Shown piece after piece: positions 18,668-26,452 of a DNA stretch of 64,000 nucleotides. The stretch is taken from the NCBI RefSeq assembly GCF_010730355.1, contig NZ_AP022576.1:1116001-1180000 (forward strand), in the 5' to 3' direction. The position numbers and the translations under genes were made by a program. The notes under the pieces are model-generated. The model searched no databases and was not told the origin of the DNA. It saw only the letters and a program-made list of their open reading frames with translations. The first letter of the stretch is position 1. Each line of letters starts with the position of its first letter. The DNA is from Mycobacterium florentinum. GTDB taxonomy: Bacteria; Actinomycetota; Actinomycetes; Mycobacteriales; Mycobacteriaceae.

Positions 18668-20104
18668 CTATCGGGCGGCCTCGGCCATGTACTCGCGGAT
18701 CGAATCCGCGACGAAGTCGAGCATCGGAGTGGTCAACGCGGGATAGGTGCCGACCCAGAACGTCCGGTTCATCACGATGTCGGTGTTGGTCAGGTCCCCC
18801 ACGATCCTGAAGTCGACATCGCGGTATGCGGGCTGTTTGACCAGGTTTCCGGCGAACAGCTGGCGAAATCCGATCTTGCGCTCGTCGAGGAACTGCATGA
18901 ACTTCGTGCGGTCGACGGGGTGCTCGGGATCGAGGGTGATCGGGTAGCCGAACCAGGACGGGTCCGACTTGGGCGTGGCGACCGGCAGGATGAGCCCCTC
19001 GACACCGGTCAGCCGCTTGGTCAGATACTCGAAGTTGTCCTTGCGCGCCTGGACGAAACCGTCGAGCTTGGCCATCTGGGACAGGCCCACGGCGGCCTGC
19101 ATGTCGGTGGCCTTCAGGTTGTAACCGATGTGGCTGTAGATGTACTTGTGGTCGTAGCCCCGGGGTAGGTCACCAAGCTGCCACTCGAACCGCTTCTCGC
19201 AGGTGTTGTCGTTGCCCGGCGCGCAGTAGCAGTCCCGGCCCCAGTCGCGGAACGACTCCGCCTGCTTGCGCACCAGCGCCGACTTGACGAACACCGCGCC
19301 GCCCTCGCCGGTCGTAATGTGGTGTGCGGGATAGAAACTCACCGTCGCGGTGTCGCCGAAGCTGCCCGTGCGCTTCCCGTCGTACGTCGACCCGAGGGCG
19401 TCGCAGGAATCCTCGACCAGCCACAGGCCGTGCTTGTCGCACAACTCCTGGACCGTGTCGAGGTCGAACGGGTTGCCCAGGGTGTGGGCCATCATGATGG
19501 CCCGCGTCTTGGGGCTGACCGCCTCGCGGAGCCGCTCCGGAATGGCGTCGTAAGTGCCCAGCTCGATGTCGACGACGACCGGACGCATTCCGTTCTGGAT
19601 GATCGGGTTGACCGTCGTGGGGAATCCCGAGGCCACGGTCAGCACCTCGTCGCCGGGTTGCAGCGGGCGCTTGCCGAACCGCTTCTTGTACTGGCCCAGC
19701 TTCGGGCTGGTCAGGGCGCTGAGCGCGACCAGGTTCGCGCTCGACCCGCTGTTGACGAAGATGGCTCCCCGGGCACCGACGTAGCGGGCCAGGGCGCGCT
19801 CGAAGAGCGGGTGGAACCGGCCGGCGGTCAGCCAGCCGTCCAGCGACGCGTCGACCAGCGCGGCGAAGTCTTCCGAGTCGAGGACCTTGCCCGACACGGG
19901 GACCGGCGTGACGCCGGGGACGAACTCGGAAGTCGTGAGCTTGCGTTTCGCGTATTCGCGGACCGCGGCAAGGATATCCTCGCGATACTCCTCAAGCCCG
20001 CCCCCCGTAAGCCCATCGGTATCGAGTCTTGAAATGAGATCTCCTCGTGCGTGTGTGGTCTGTACGGCGCCCGGCGGGCCTGGGAAACCCCGCCACCGCT
20101 TCAC
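18668..20104 (-). CDS. rfbH: CDP-4-keto-6-deoxyglucose 3-dehydrase, E1 (PMP/[2Fe-2S] enzyme)
   Basis: This DegT/AHBA-fold enzyme has 478 codons from the GTG at 20104. In place of the PLP lysine it has His261 ([13 protein letters not shown]), the mark of the E1 dehydrase, so it works with PMP. The iron-sulfur ligands are present: Cys234 (EDSCDALGS) and Cys292, Cys294 and Cys302 in a C-x-C-x7-C pattern. It removes the C3 hydroxyl to give a CDP-3,6-dideoxy-4-ketohexose, with electrons from a reductase (E3). No E3 gene is visible in the window. An ATT codon at 20035 is preceded by GAGGAG at an ideal 5-nt spacing and may be the true start (455 codons). Confidence 0.95.
   Translation of the reverse strand: MKRWRGFPGPPGAVQTTHARGDLISRLDTDGLTGGGLEEYREDILAAVREYAKRKLTTSEFVPGVTPVPVSGKVLDSEDFAALVDASLDGWLTAGRFHPLFERALARYVGARGAIFVNSGSSANLVALSALTSPKLGQYKKRFGKRPLQPGDEVLTVASGFPTTVNPIIQNGMRPVVVDIELGTYDAIPERLREAVSPKTRAIMMAHTLGNPFDLDTVQELCDKHGLWLVEDSCDALGSTYDGKRTGSFGDTATVSFYPAHHITTGEGGAVFVKSALVRKQAESFRDWGRDCYCAPGNDNTCEKRFEWQLGDLPRGYDHKYIYSHIGYNLKATDMQAAVGLSQMAKLDGFVQARKDNFEYLTKRLTGVEGLILPVATPKSDPSWFGYPITLDPEHPVDRTKFMQFLDERKIGFRQLFAGNLVKQPAYRDVDFRIVGDLTNTDIVMNRTFWVGTYPALTTPMLDFVADSIREYMAEAAR
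20041..20046 (-). promoter_or_regulatory. Strong ribosome-binding site pointing to an ATT start for rfbH
   Basis: Read on the minus strand, GAGGAG at 20046-20041 is followed after 5 nt by ATT (20035-20033), in frame with rfbH. The conserved protein begins shortly after. The upstream in-frame GTG at 20104 has no comparable Shine-Dalgarno, and the 23 residues it adds look non-conserved. No ATG, GTG or TTG lies at the right distance. Confidence 0.4.
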
Positions 20105-20112
20105 GACATTGC

Positions 20113-20118
20113 TAGTGT
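20113..20118 (+). promoter_or_regulatory. Possible -10 element for the cytidylyltransferase operon
   Basis: TAGTGT matches TANNNT and lies in the short divergent gap between rfbH and rfbF, about 70 bp before the rfbF ATG. No good -35 hexamer is seen. The gap must hold promoters for both halves of the CDP-sugar pathway. Confidence 0.3.
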
Positions 20119-20187
20119 GTCACCTGCGCGACGCCGCGTCAGCAAAACCGGTCGGGGAACGATTGCCTTGAGATTGGACAACTCCTC

Positions 20188-20964
20188 ATGAAAGCCGTGC
20201 TTCTCGCTGGTGGTCTGGGTACCCGAATGCGGGAGGAAACCGAGTTCCGGCCCAAGCCCATGGTCGAGGTCGGGGGACGGCCGGTGCTATGGCACATCAT
20301 GAAGATTCTTGGACATCATGGCATTTCGGAGTTCGTCGTGTGCACGGGCTACAAGAGCGAGTACATCAAGGGCTACTTCTCGAATTATGGGGTGTCCAAT
20401 CTGGACTTCACCATCACCCTCGGCGATCAGTCGAGCATCAAGTATCACGGCTCGCACGACGAGTTCAACTGGCGGGTCACGGTCGCCGACACCGGCTTAG
20501 ACACGATGACGGGCGGCCGGATCAAGCGCATCCAGAAGTACGTCGGCGACGAAGCCTTCCTCTGCACGTACGGCGACGGTATCGCCGATGTCGACATTCC
20601 CGCCCTGCTGGAGTTCCACAAGTCGCACGGCAAACTCGCCACCGTGACGGCCACCCAGCCGATGAGCCGGTTCGGCGTAATCGACCTGGAGCAGGACGGT
20701 GCGGTCGCCAAGTTCCGGGAGAAGCCCAAAACCGAAGACTGGATCAACATCGGCTACTTCGTCTTCGAGCCGGGGGTGTTCAACTATCTCGACGGCGACG
20801 AGACGGTGTTGGAGGACAAGCCGTTGCTTCGTCTGGCCGAAGACCGCCAGATCGCCGCGTTCCCGCACCGAGGGTTCTGGCAGCCGATGGATACCTTCCG
20901 GGAATCCCAGCTGCTGAACAACCTCTGGAACAGCGGGAACCCGCCTTGGAAGGTGTGGGAGTGA
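20188..20964 (+). CDS. rfbF: Glucose-1-phosphate cytidylyltransferase
   Basis: This 258-residue nucleotidyltransferase has LAGGLGTRM at 6-14, RPKPMVEVGG at 21-30, the TYGDGIADVD metal site and the C-terminal GFWQPMDTFRE block. It is full length and matches RfbF, which forms CDP-glucose from glucose-1-phosphate and CTP. It is the committing step for the CDP-sugar pathway whose next two enzymes (rfbG, rfbH) lie on the opposite strand across an 83-bp gap. Its stop overlaps the next gene's GTG. Confidence 0.96.
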   Translation: MKAVLLAGGLGTRMREETEFRPKPMVEVGGRPVLWHIMKILGHHGISEFVVCTGYKSEYIKGYFSNYGVSNLDFTITLGDQSSIKYHGSHDEFNWRVTVADTGLDTMTGGRIKRIQKYVGDEAFLCTYGDGIADVDIPALLEFHKSHGKLATVTATQPMSRFGVIDLEQDGAVAKFREKPKTEDWINIGYFVFEPGVFNYLDGDETVLEDKPLLRLAEDRQIAAFPHRGFWQPMDTFRESQLLNNLWNSGNPPWKVWE

Positions 20965-21893
20965 AGAAGAAGATCGCCGTAATCGCCCCTGCCTACAACG
21001 AAAGTGAATGCGTTGAGGAGCTGGCTCGCCAGCTGGCCGCGGTCTTCGACTCCGAGCCGGAGTACGACTTCGAGGCGATCATCGTCGAAAACGGTTCCAG
21101 CGACGACACCATGGACAAGCTGCTCGCCATCCACAAGAGGGACTCGCGATTCAAGATCGTGCAGCTGGCCCGCAACTTCCGGATGGATGGGGGTCTGACC
21201 GCCGGCCTCAATGTCGCCGACGCCGACGCCGTCGTGCTGATGACCGCGGACCTGCAGGACCCGCCCGAGTTCATCCCGGAAATGATCCGGGCCTGGGAGC
21301 AGGGCTACGAGAACGTCTACGGGGTGGTCACCGAGCGTGGCGGCACCGGCCCGATCCGCAAGATGAACTCCCAACTGTTCTACTGGCTGGCAGGCAAGCT
21401 CACCGACGATCGAATTACCAGCAATGCCAGCGACTTTCGCTTGGTCGACCGCAAGGTGTACGAGGCCGTTCGCTCGATGGAGGAGCGCAACCGGTTCGTC
21501 CGGGGACTGTTCTCCTGGGTAGGTTTCAAGTCGATCGGGCTGCCGATGAAGCGGGCGCCCCGCTTCGCGGGCGAATCCAAGGCCTACACCCTCAAGGTGA
21601 TGGACCTGGCCGGCAAGGGGATTCTCGCCCACTCCTACGTGCCGCTGCGACTGATCACGATGACCGGGTTTTTCCTGAGTGCCGCGGCGGCTATCGCCGT
21701 CTTCGTGCTCGCCGCGCGGTTCATCTTCTACGGGGTGCCGTTCCCTGGATTCGGGTCGCTCATCTGCGTCATGCTGATCGGCTTCGGCGTAATCACCCTG
21801 CTGCTAGGGGTCGTCGGCGAGTACCTTGCGCTCATCTACGAAGAAGTCAAGCAGCGCCCGAACTTCGTTGTCAGCCAGAAAATTGGCTTATGA
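20961..21893 (+). CDS. Polyprenyl-phosphate glycosyltransferase (GtrB/DPM-like GT2)
   Basis: This 310-residue GT2 enzyme has IAVIAPAYNE at 5-14, VENGSSDDT at 42-50 and TADLQDPP at 95-102. It carries two C-terminal transmembrane helices (about 228-250 and 262-285). That layout is typical of enzymes that load a sugar onto undecaprenyl/decaprenyl phosphate. The GTG at 20961 overlaps the rfbF stop, and its own stop overlaps the next gene. With GtrA (17143-17652) it forms a transferase/flippase pair, so one sugar of the final glycan is probably added outside the membrane. Confidence 0.88.
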   Translation: MKKKIAVIAPAYNESECVEELARQLAAVFDSEPEYDFEAIIVENGSSDDTMDKLLAIHKRDSRFKIVQLARNFRMDGGLTAGLNVADADAVVLMTADLQDPPEFIPEMIRAWEQGYENVYGVVTERGGTGPIRKMNSQLFYWLAGKLTDDRITSNASDFRLVDRKVYEAVRSMEERNRFVRGLFSWVGFKSIGLPMKRAPRFAGESKAYTLKVMDLAGKGILAHSYVPLRLITMTGFFLSAAAAIAVFVLAARFIFYGVPFPGFGSLICVMLIGFGVITLLLGVVGEYLALIYEEVKQRPNFVVSQKIGL

Positions 21894-23713
21894 CCTCTGC
21901 ACCGTTTAAGTACTCGGATCAACTGATCGACTGGCTGGTCGACGCCGGGTACACGCACTGCTTCTTCGTCGCGGGTGGCAACAACATGCACCTGCTGAAC
22001 TCGGTGCGGACCAGAATGGTGTGCGTGCCGTTCGTGCACGAGGTCGCCGCCGCGATCGCGGTCGAGTACTTCAACGCCGCTCGCGATGAGAACACCGGGC
22101 GTGCACTGGCTTTGGTGACGGCCGGTCCGGGAATTACCAACGCGATCACCGGAATTGCGGGCGCGTGGCAAGAAAGTCGCGAACTGCTGATTATCGGCGG
22201 GCAGGTCAAAAGCAGTGACCTGAGCCGCGGGGCGGTGCGCCAGCGCGGCATCCAGGAGATCGACGGTGTAGAGCTGGTACGCAGTGTCACCAAACGCGCG
22301 ATCCGCATCGAACATCCGGTTGCCCGCGAGGTCATCCTCGACGCCGTTCTGGACGGCCGCACACCGCGTCAGGGACCCGTCTTCCTGGAAATCTGCCTCG
22401 ACGCGCAGGGCGCACCGGGGCTGACCGGCCAGGACGGCGGCACAATTCCCGCGGCGGCCCCCCTTCCCACGGTGTCGGCAACGGATCTGGACCAAGTGGT
22501 GGACTGGGTGCGCAAGTCGGAGCGTCCCGTCGTGCTGATCGGCGGCGGTGCGAGCCGCGCGGCGGTGCGAGCCCTGGGGCAGCGGTCGGCGGCCGCGGGC
22601 ATCCCGTTGATGACCACCTGGCACGGGGCCGACCGGGTTCCGACCGAACACCCCATGTATGCCGGCCGGCCGAACACCTGGGGACAGCGGTCGGCCAACC
22701 TGCTGATTCAGCAGGCCGATCTGGTGATCGCGATCGGCAGCCGACTGGGTCTGCAGCAGACGGGTTTCGCCTGGGAAGAGTTCGTTCCCGTCGGGCGGCT
22801 GGTCCAGGTCGACATCGACGCCGCCGAGCTCGAGAAGGGGCATCCACGCGTCGACCTTGCGCTGCGCGGCGACGCCGACGCATTCCTGGCGGCCCTGTAC
22901 GACGCCGACCTCGGCGACGCCGGGCGGTGGCAGCCGTGGCGGGAGTTCGTCGCCGCCGTGCGGGCCGAGCTGCCGCTGAACGACCCGCAGAACGTCACTG
23001 CCGCGGGATACGTGGAGCCTTACGAGTTCGCGATGCGGTTGGCCGAGGTCGCCCGGCCCGACGCCATAGTGGTGCCGTGCAGCAGCGGCGGCGCCTTCAC
23101 GGTCGCCATGCAGGCCATCCAACTGCGAGCCGACCAGAAAATCGTCTCGAACAAGGCGCTCGCGAGCATGGGCTACGGGCTGTCCGGGGCGATCGGCGCG
23201 GCCCTGGCCAACCCCCACCACCAGGTATTCCTCACCGAGGGGGACGGTGGATTCGCCCAAAACCTCCAGGAGCTCGGCACGCTGCGTGCGACATCGGCCA
23301 ATGTCAAAGTCTTCGTTCTCAACAACAATGGGTATGCGTCGATTCGGATGACACAGCGCAACTACTTTGGAGGGGCGTGGATCGGTTGCGACGCGCAGAC
23401 TGGCCTGGGTCTGCCGAGCTGGGAGGAGCTGGCCCGGGCATACCGGATTCCGTTCGCCCGCGTCGATGCCGAGTCTGGTTTGGACGAACCTTCCGTCATA
23501 TCCCTGCTGGACGCGGACGGCCCCGCGCTCATCGAAGTGCCCATCGATCCGGATCAGACCTACTACCCGAAAATTACCTCGGCGGTGCAGGCCGACGGCT
23601 CCATGAAATCCAACCCGCTGCACCGGATGAGTCCCGATCTTCCTCCCGATGTCGAGAAACGGGTGTCCGTGCACCTCGGGGCCGTAATGTCCCAAGTGGC
23701 AAGCTCGAATTGA
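21890..23713 (+). CDS. ThDP-dependent acetolactate-synthase-like carboligase (YerE-like)
   Basis: This 607-residue three-domain ThDP enzyme has the cofactor-activating Glu51 (VPFVHEVAAA), TAGPGITN in the first domain and the ThDP-Mg motif GDGG (451-454) followed by a VFVLNNNGYASIR stretch. It is not a housekeeping acetolactate synthase: it sits inside a CDP-sugar operon, coupled by ATGA to the glycosyltransferase gene. In Yersinia, YerE of this family adds a two-carbon unit from pyruvate to C4 of a CDP-3,6-dideoxy-4-ketosugar. The same acceptor is made by the neighbouring rfbFGH genes. The donor may be longer here, given the aldolase and cyclase genes downstream. A homologue is reported in the M. 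marinum LOS locus (from memory). Confidence 0.88.
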   Translation: MTSAPFKYSDQLIDWLVDAGYTHCFFVAGGNNMHLLNSVRTRMVCVPFVHEVAAAIAVEYFNAARDENTGRALALVTAGPGITNAITGIAGAWQESRELLIIGGQVKSSDLSRGAVRQRGIQEIDGVELVRSVTKRAIRIEHPVAREVILDAVLDGRTPRQGPVFLEICLDAQGAPGLTGQDGGTIPAAAPLPTVSATDLDQVVDWVRKSERPVVLIGGGASRAAVRALGQRSAAAGIPLMTTWHGADRVPTEHPMYAGRPNTWGQRSANLLIQQADLVIAIGSRLGLQQTGFAWEEFVPVGRLVQVDIDAAELEKGHPRVDLALRGDADAFLAALYDADLGDAGRWQPWREFVAAVRAELPLNDPQNVTAAGYVEPYEFAMRLAEVARPDAIVVPCSSGGAFTVAMQAIQLRADQKIVSNKALASMGYGLSGAIGAALANPHHQVFLTEGDGGFAQNLQELGTLRATSANVKVFVLNNNGYASIRMTQRNYFGGAWIGCDAQTGLGLPSWEELARAYRIPFARVDAESGLDEPSVISLLDADGPALIEVPIDPDQTYYPKITSAVQADGSMKSNPLHRMSPDLPPDVEKRVSVHLGAVMSQVASSN

Positions 23714-23808
23714 GCGCGTGAGGTGTTTTGCCCAAAATCGCCCGTCGTGTCGGATGACGCGGAATCATTCTCTGCAGACTGATTGGGGCCCAAACAGGGG
23801 AAGGCGAG

Positions 23809-24609
23809 ATGAACAAGACCGAACGGCAGATGGCCGAGATCCTGCGTGTTGGCAAGGAAAAGCACGGCGTCGTAAGTGTCAAGGCCGAATTTGAGGCTGA
23901 AGGCACCCGAATCGACGAGCTGCTGCGCCTTGTCGACATCGCGCGCTCCGCGGGTTTGCCGCTCACGGTCAAGGTCGGCGGCTGCGAAGCGATGCGAGAT
24001 CTTCTCGAGGCCAAGCAGATCGGCGTGCGATACATCGTCGCCCCGATGGTCGAGACCGCCTATGCGCTGTCGAAGTACATCGCCGCCAAGAACACCGTCT
24101 ACGACGAGGACGAGGAACTCGACACGGATTTCCTGTTCAACCTGGAAACGATCACGGGTTTCAACAACCTCGATGAGATGCTCGAGCTGGCCCACAAAAA
24201 CCGCGGCGTGCACGGCATCGTCTTCGGCCGGGTCGACTTCACCGGATCGCTCGGTCAGACCCGCGAGACCATCAACAGCCCGGAGATCACCCGCTATGTG
24301 ACGACCGTCGCCGAAAAGGCGAAGCAGGCCGGTCTCGATCTCGTGCTGGGTGGCGCGATATCTAGCGACACTCTCGACACGATCCGCGAAGTCGCGAAGG
24401 TGCACCTGACCCGCTTCGAGACCCGCAAGGTCGTGTTCGACGGCTCGGCCGGCACCCTCGACTCGATTGAAGACGGTCTGCTCAACGCCGTGCACTTCGA
24501 GTTGCTCTGGCTGCTGAACAAGCGCGACTACTACGGCCACATCACCGACGAGGACGCCAAGCGCATCGAGATGCTCGATAAGCGGTGGAAGGTGCTCAAC
24601 CACCACTGA
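23809..24609 (+). CDS. HpcH/HpaI-type aldolase (citrate-lyase superfamily)
   Basis: This 266-residue TIM-barrel protein has [10 protein letters not shown] near 58-67, [13 protein letters not shown] near 75-87 and [11 protein letters not shown] near 142-152, the metal- and substrate-binding pattern of class II pyruvate aldolases of the HpcH/HpaI family. Such enzymes join pyruvate to an aldehyde, giving 2-keto-3-deoxy acids, or run in reverse. The ATG at 23809 has GGGAAGG upstream. It lies between the ThDP enzyme and the SDR/cyclase genes in one plus-strand run, so it probably builds or trims the carbon unit transferred to the sugar (inference). Confidence 0.8.
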   Translation: MNKTERQMAEILRVGKEKHGVVSVKAEFEAEGTRIDELLRLVDIARSAGLPLTVKVGGCEAMRDLLEAKQIGVRYIVAPMVETAYALSKYIAAKNTVYDEDEELDTDFLFNLETITGFNNLDEMLELAHKNRGVHGIVFGRVDFTGSLGQTRETINSPEITRYVTTVAEKAKQAGLDLVLGGAISSDTLDTIREVAKVHLTRFETRKVVFDGSAGTLDSIEDGLLNAVHFELLWLLNKRDYYGHITDEDAKRIEMLDKRWKVLNHH

Positions 24610-24657
24610 GCTCAGTCGGCACCGCCCCAAATCGCCGCGCAAGAAGAAGGGACGAGC

Positions 24658-24711
24658 GTGACCGGGTCCGGCCAGCGACGCGTCCGCGATCGCGGGGTTG
24701 AACACACGTGA
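24658..24711 (+). CDS. 17-codon leader ORF coupled to the SDR start
   Basis: A GTG at 24658 follows a very strong Shine-Dalgarno (AAGAAGGG, 6 nt away) and opens a 17-residue frame, MTGSGQRRVRDRGVEHT. Its TGA at 24709 overlaps the GTG of the next gene (ACGTGA). The SDR start itself has only a weak ribosome-binding site. The arrangement looks like translational coupling through a short leader peptide. The peptide resembles nothing known to me, and the frame could still be fortuitous. Confidence 0.4.
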   Translation: MTGSGQRRVRDRGVEHT

Positions 24712-25373
24712 GTTCCACGGCTCTCGTCACCGGCGCCGCGCGCGGCATCGGCCGCAGTGTCGCCGACACATTGGAGTCGAAGGGAATTCGAGTGCTGCGG
24801 CCCGGCCGCCAGGAACTCGATCTCGCGCGGTCCGAATCCGTCTCCGCCTATCTGAGCGGGCTTGACGAGACCGTCGACATCCTGGTGCTCAACGCTGGCA
24901 TCAACAATCCTGAACCCCTGCAGGATATTTCGGCGGAGAATTGGTCAGGCACGCAGCAAGTCAATGTCAGCGCCAATCTTCAACTCCTGCAAGGATTACT
25001 GCCGCGGATGGCGGCCGCCGGCTACGGCAGAGTGGTCGCGCTCTCCAGCGTCTACGCGCACCGGGCTCGTGCCGGACGGGTTGCCTATAGTTCGTCGAAG
25101 GCGGCGATCGAGGAAGTCGTGCGTTCGGTCGCTGTGGAGTACGGACCTTTTGGTGTGATCGCCAACTGTGTCGCCCCGGGGTTCGTCCTCACCGATCTGA
25201 CATACCAGAACAACGACGCAAAGCAGCTCGACGCGCTGGCCGCGCGCATCCCGATCGGCCGGCTGGCCGAACCCGTGGAGATCGCGCGGTTTATCTCCTG
25301 GCTGGTATCTGCCGAGAATTCCTACATCACTGGACAGTCCATAGCGATCGACGGAGGTTTTCTGTGCCTGTGA
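24708..25373 (+). CDS. Short-chain dehydrogenase/reductase in the branched-sugar operon
   Basis: This 221-residue classical SDR has the cofactor loop TGAARGIG near 8-15, LNAGINN near 63-69, and the Ser-Tyr-Lys catalytic set in ALSSVYAHR...VAYSSSK. It ends with the usual TGQSIAIDGG strand. It probably reduces a keto group, either on the carbon unit before transfer or on the branched chain after the ThDP step. The start is GTG 24708, coupled to a short leader ORF, and its end overlaps the cyclase gene by 10 bp. Confidence 0.85.
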   Translation: MSSTALVTGAARGIGRSVADTLESKGIRVLRPGRQELDLARSESVSAYLSGLDETVDILVLNAGINNPEPLQDISAENWSGTQQVNVSANLQLLQGLLPRMAAAGYGRVVALSSVYAHRARAGRVAYSSSKAAIEEVVRSVAVEYGPFGVIANCVAPGFVLTDLTYQNNDAKQLDALAARIPIGRLAEPVEIARFISWLVSAENSYITGQSIAIDGGFLCL

Positions 25374-26452
25374 CCGAGGATCGAATGATCATCAAGTCCG
25401 AACAGGGTGACTACCCGGTGGATTTCGTCAGCGACGTCGCGCAGGTGGCAGCGCTGGTCGACGCCGGCCCGGAAACATTCGTCATCATCGATGAACTGCT
25501 GGTCGACATCTACGGTCCAGCGCTGGACGGGCTGTTGCAGTACCCGACCTATCGGGCGACGGCCGACGAAGAGACCAAAACCCTTGCCGGCGTTAGCAGT
25601 TTCATCGACTGGCTGCTGGAGAACAAGGCGACTCGCTCGGCACGCATCGTGGCGATCGGCGGCGGCGTCATCCAGGATGTCGCGACTTTTGCGGCACATG
25701 TCTACTACCGCGGCGTGAGCTGGATAAACGTTCCGACGACGCTGCTCAGTCAGGCGGACAGTTGCATCGGAGCGAAATCCAGCATCAACGTGTTGCCGTT
25801 GAAGAATCAGCTCGGCGTCTTCCACTCGCCCAGCCACGTGGTGATTTGCTCCGAGTTTCTGTCCAGCCTGCCCCAGGTCGAGCTGGACTCCGGCTACGGC
25901 GAGATCTACAAACTCGCGCTCACCAACGACGGAGCATTCTTCGACGACCTCGTCGACGCCTTACGCGATGGCGGCCACCGCAATCCGCGTCTGCTGGAGA
26001 TGATCCGCAAAGCACTGGAGAGCAAGCGGCTCGTCATCGAGCAGGACGAACACGAGTCGGACTTGCGACGCGTGCTGAACTACGGCCATAGCTTCGGTCA
26101 TGCGCTGGAAGCGCTGACCCACAACGAAGTTCCGCACGGGATCGCAGTGATGTGGGGCATGGACCTGATCAACTTTCTCGGGGTGAAGTGGGGCCTGACC
26201 AACTCGCAAACGGCCGCACGGGTGCGCACCGCGCTGACCGCCAACACCGACTACACGATAGCCAATATCCCGTCGGCCCAGGAGCTGGTGGATACGCTCA
26301 AGCGCGACAAGAAGGTTCGTAAGGGCGTCATGTACTTCTCGGTATTGCACGACGAGGGCGACCTGAGGATTGTGCCGAAGCCACTCGACGAGGCACTGGT
26401 AGCCGAGGTCTCGGAATACCTGGATGACGAGCCGCTCTTCGCTGCTCGTTGA
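25364..26452 (+). CDS. 3-dehydroquinate-synthase-like sugar phosphate cyclase
   Basis: This 362-residue sugar-phosphate cyclase has GGGVIQDVATF (99-109), VPTTLLSQADS (123-133) with Asp132, GAKSSIN (136-142) with Lys138, and Lys147-Asn148. The metal ligands Glu180, His242 and His258 are all present, as are Lys183 and the NYGHSFGHALE block. The catalytic set therefore looks complete. AroB uses DAHP; relatives use heptulose 7-phosphates or other phosphates. This copy is in a CDP-sugar operon, not with aroC/aroK, so housekeeping AroB is unlikely. The GTG start at 25364 has GGAGG upstream; an ATG at 25385 is an alternative. Confidence 0.85.
   Translation: MPVTEDRMIIKSEQGDYPVDFVSDVAQVAALVDAGPETFVIIDELLVDIYGPALDGLLQYPTYRATADEETKTLAGVSSFIDWLLENKATRSARIVAIGGGVIQDVATFAAHVYYRGVSWINVPTTLLSQADSCIGAKSSINVLPLKNQLGVFHSPSHVVICSEFLSSLPQVELDSGYGEIYKLALTNDGAFFDDLVDALRDGGHRNPRLLEMIRKALESKRLVIEQDEHESDLRRVLNYGHSFGHALEALTHNEVPHGIAVMWGMDLINFLGVKWGLTNSQTAARVRTALTANTDYTIANIPSAQELVDTLKRDKKVRKGVMYFSVLHDEGDLRIVPKPLDEALVAEVSEYLDDEPLFAAR

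Noticed and set aside
21836..23695. A 619-codon minus-strand frame opposite the ThDP enzyme
   Set aside because: The plus-strand frame encodes a complete ThDP enzyme with all motifs; the antisense frame is a GC-rich artefact.
21890..23713. Calling the ThDP enzyme acetolactate synthase (ilvB)
   Set aside because: There is no ilvN/ilvC neighbour, and it is translationally coupled to a glycosyltransferase in a nucleotide-sugar operon.
25364..26452. Calling the cyclase the housekeeping 3-dehydroquinate synthase (aroB)
   Set aside because: It sits inside a CDP-sugar operon between an SDR and an FGGY kinase, not with aroC/aroK, so a specialised relative is more likely; genome-wide confirmation is not possible here.
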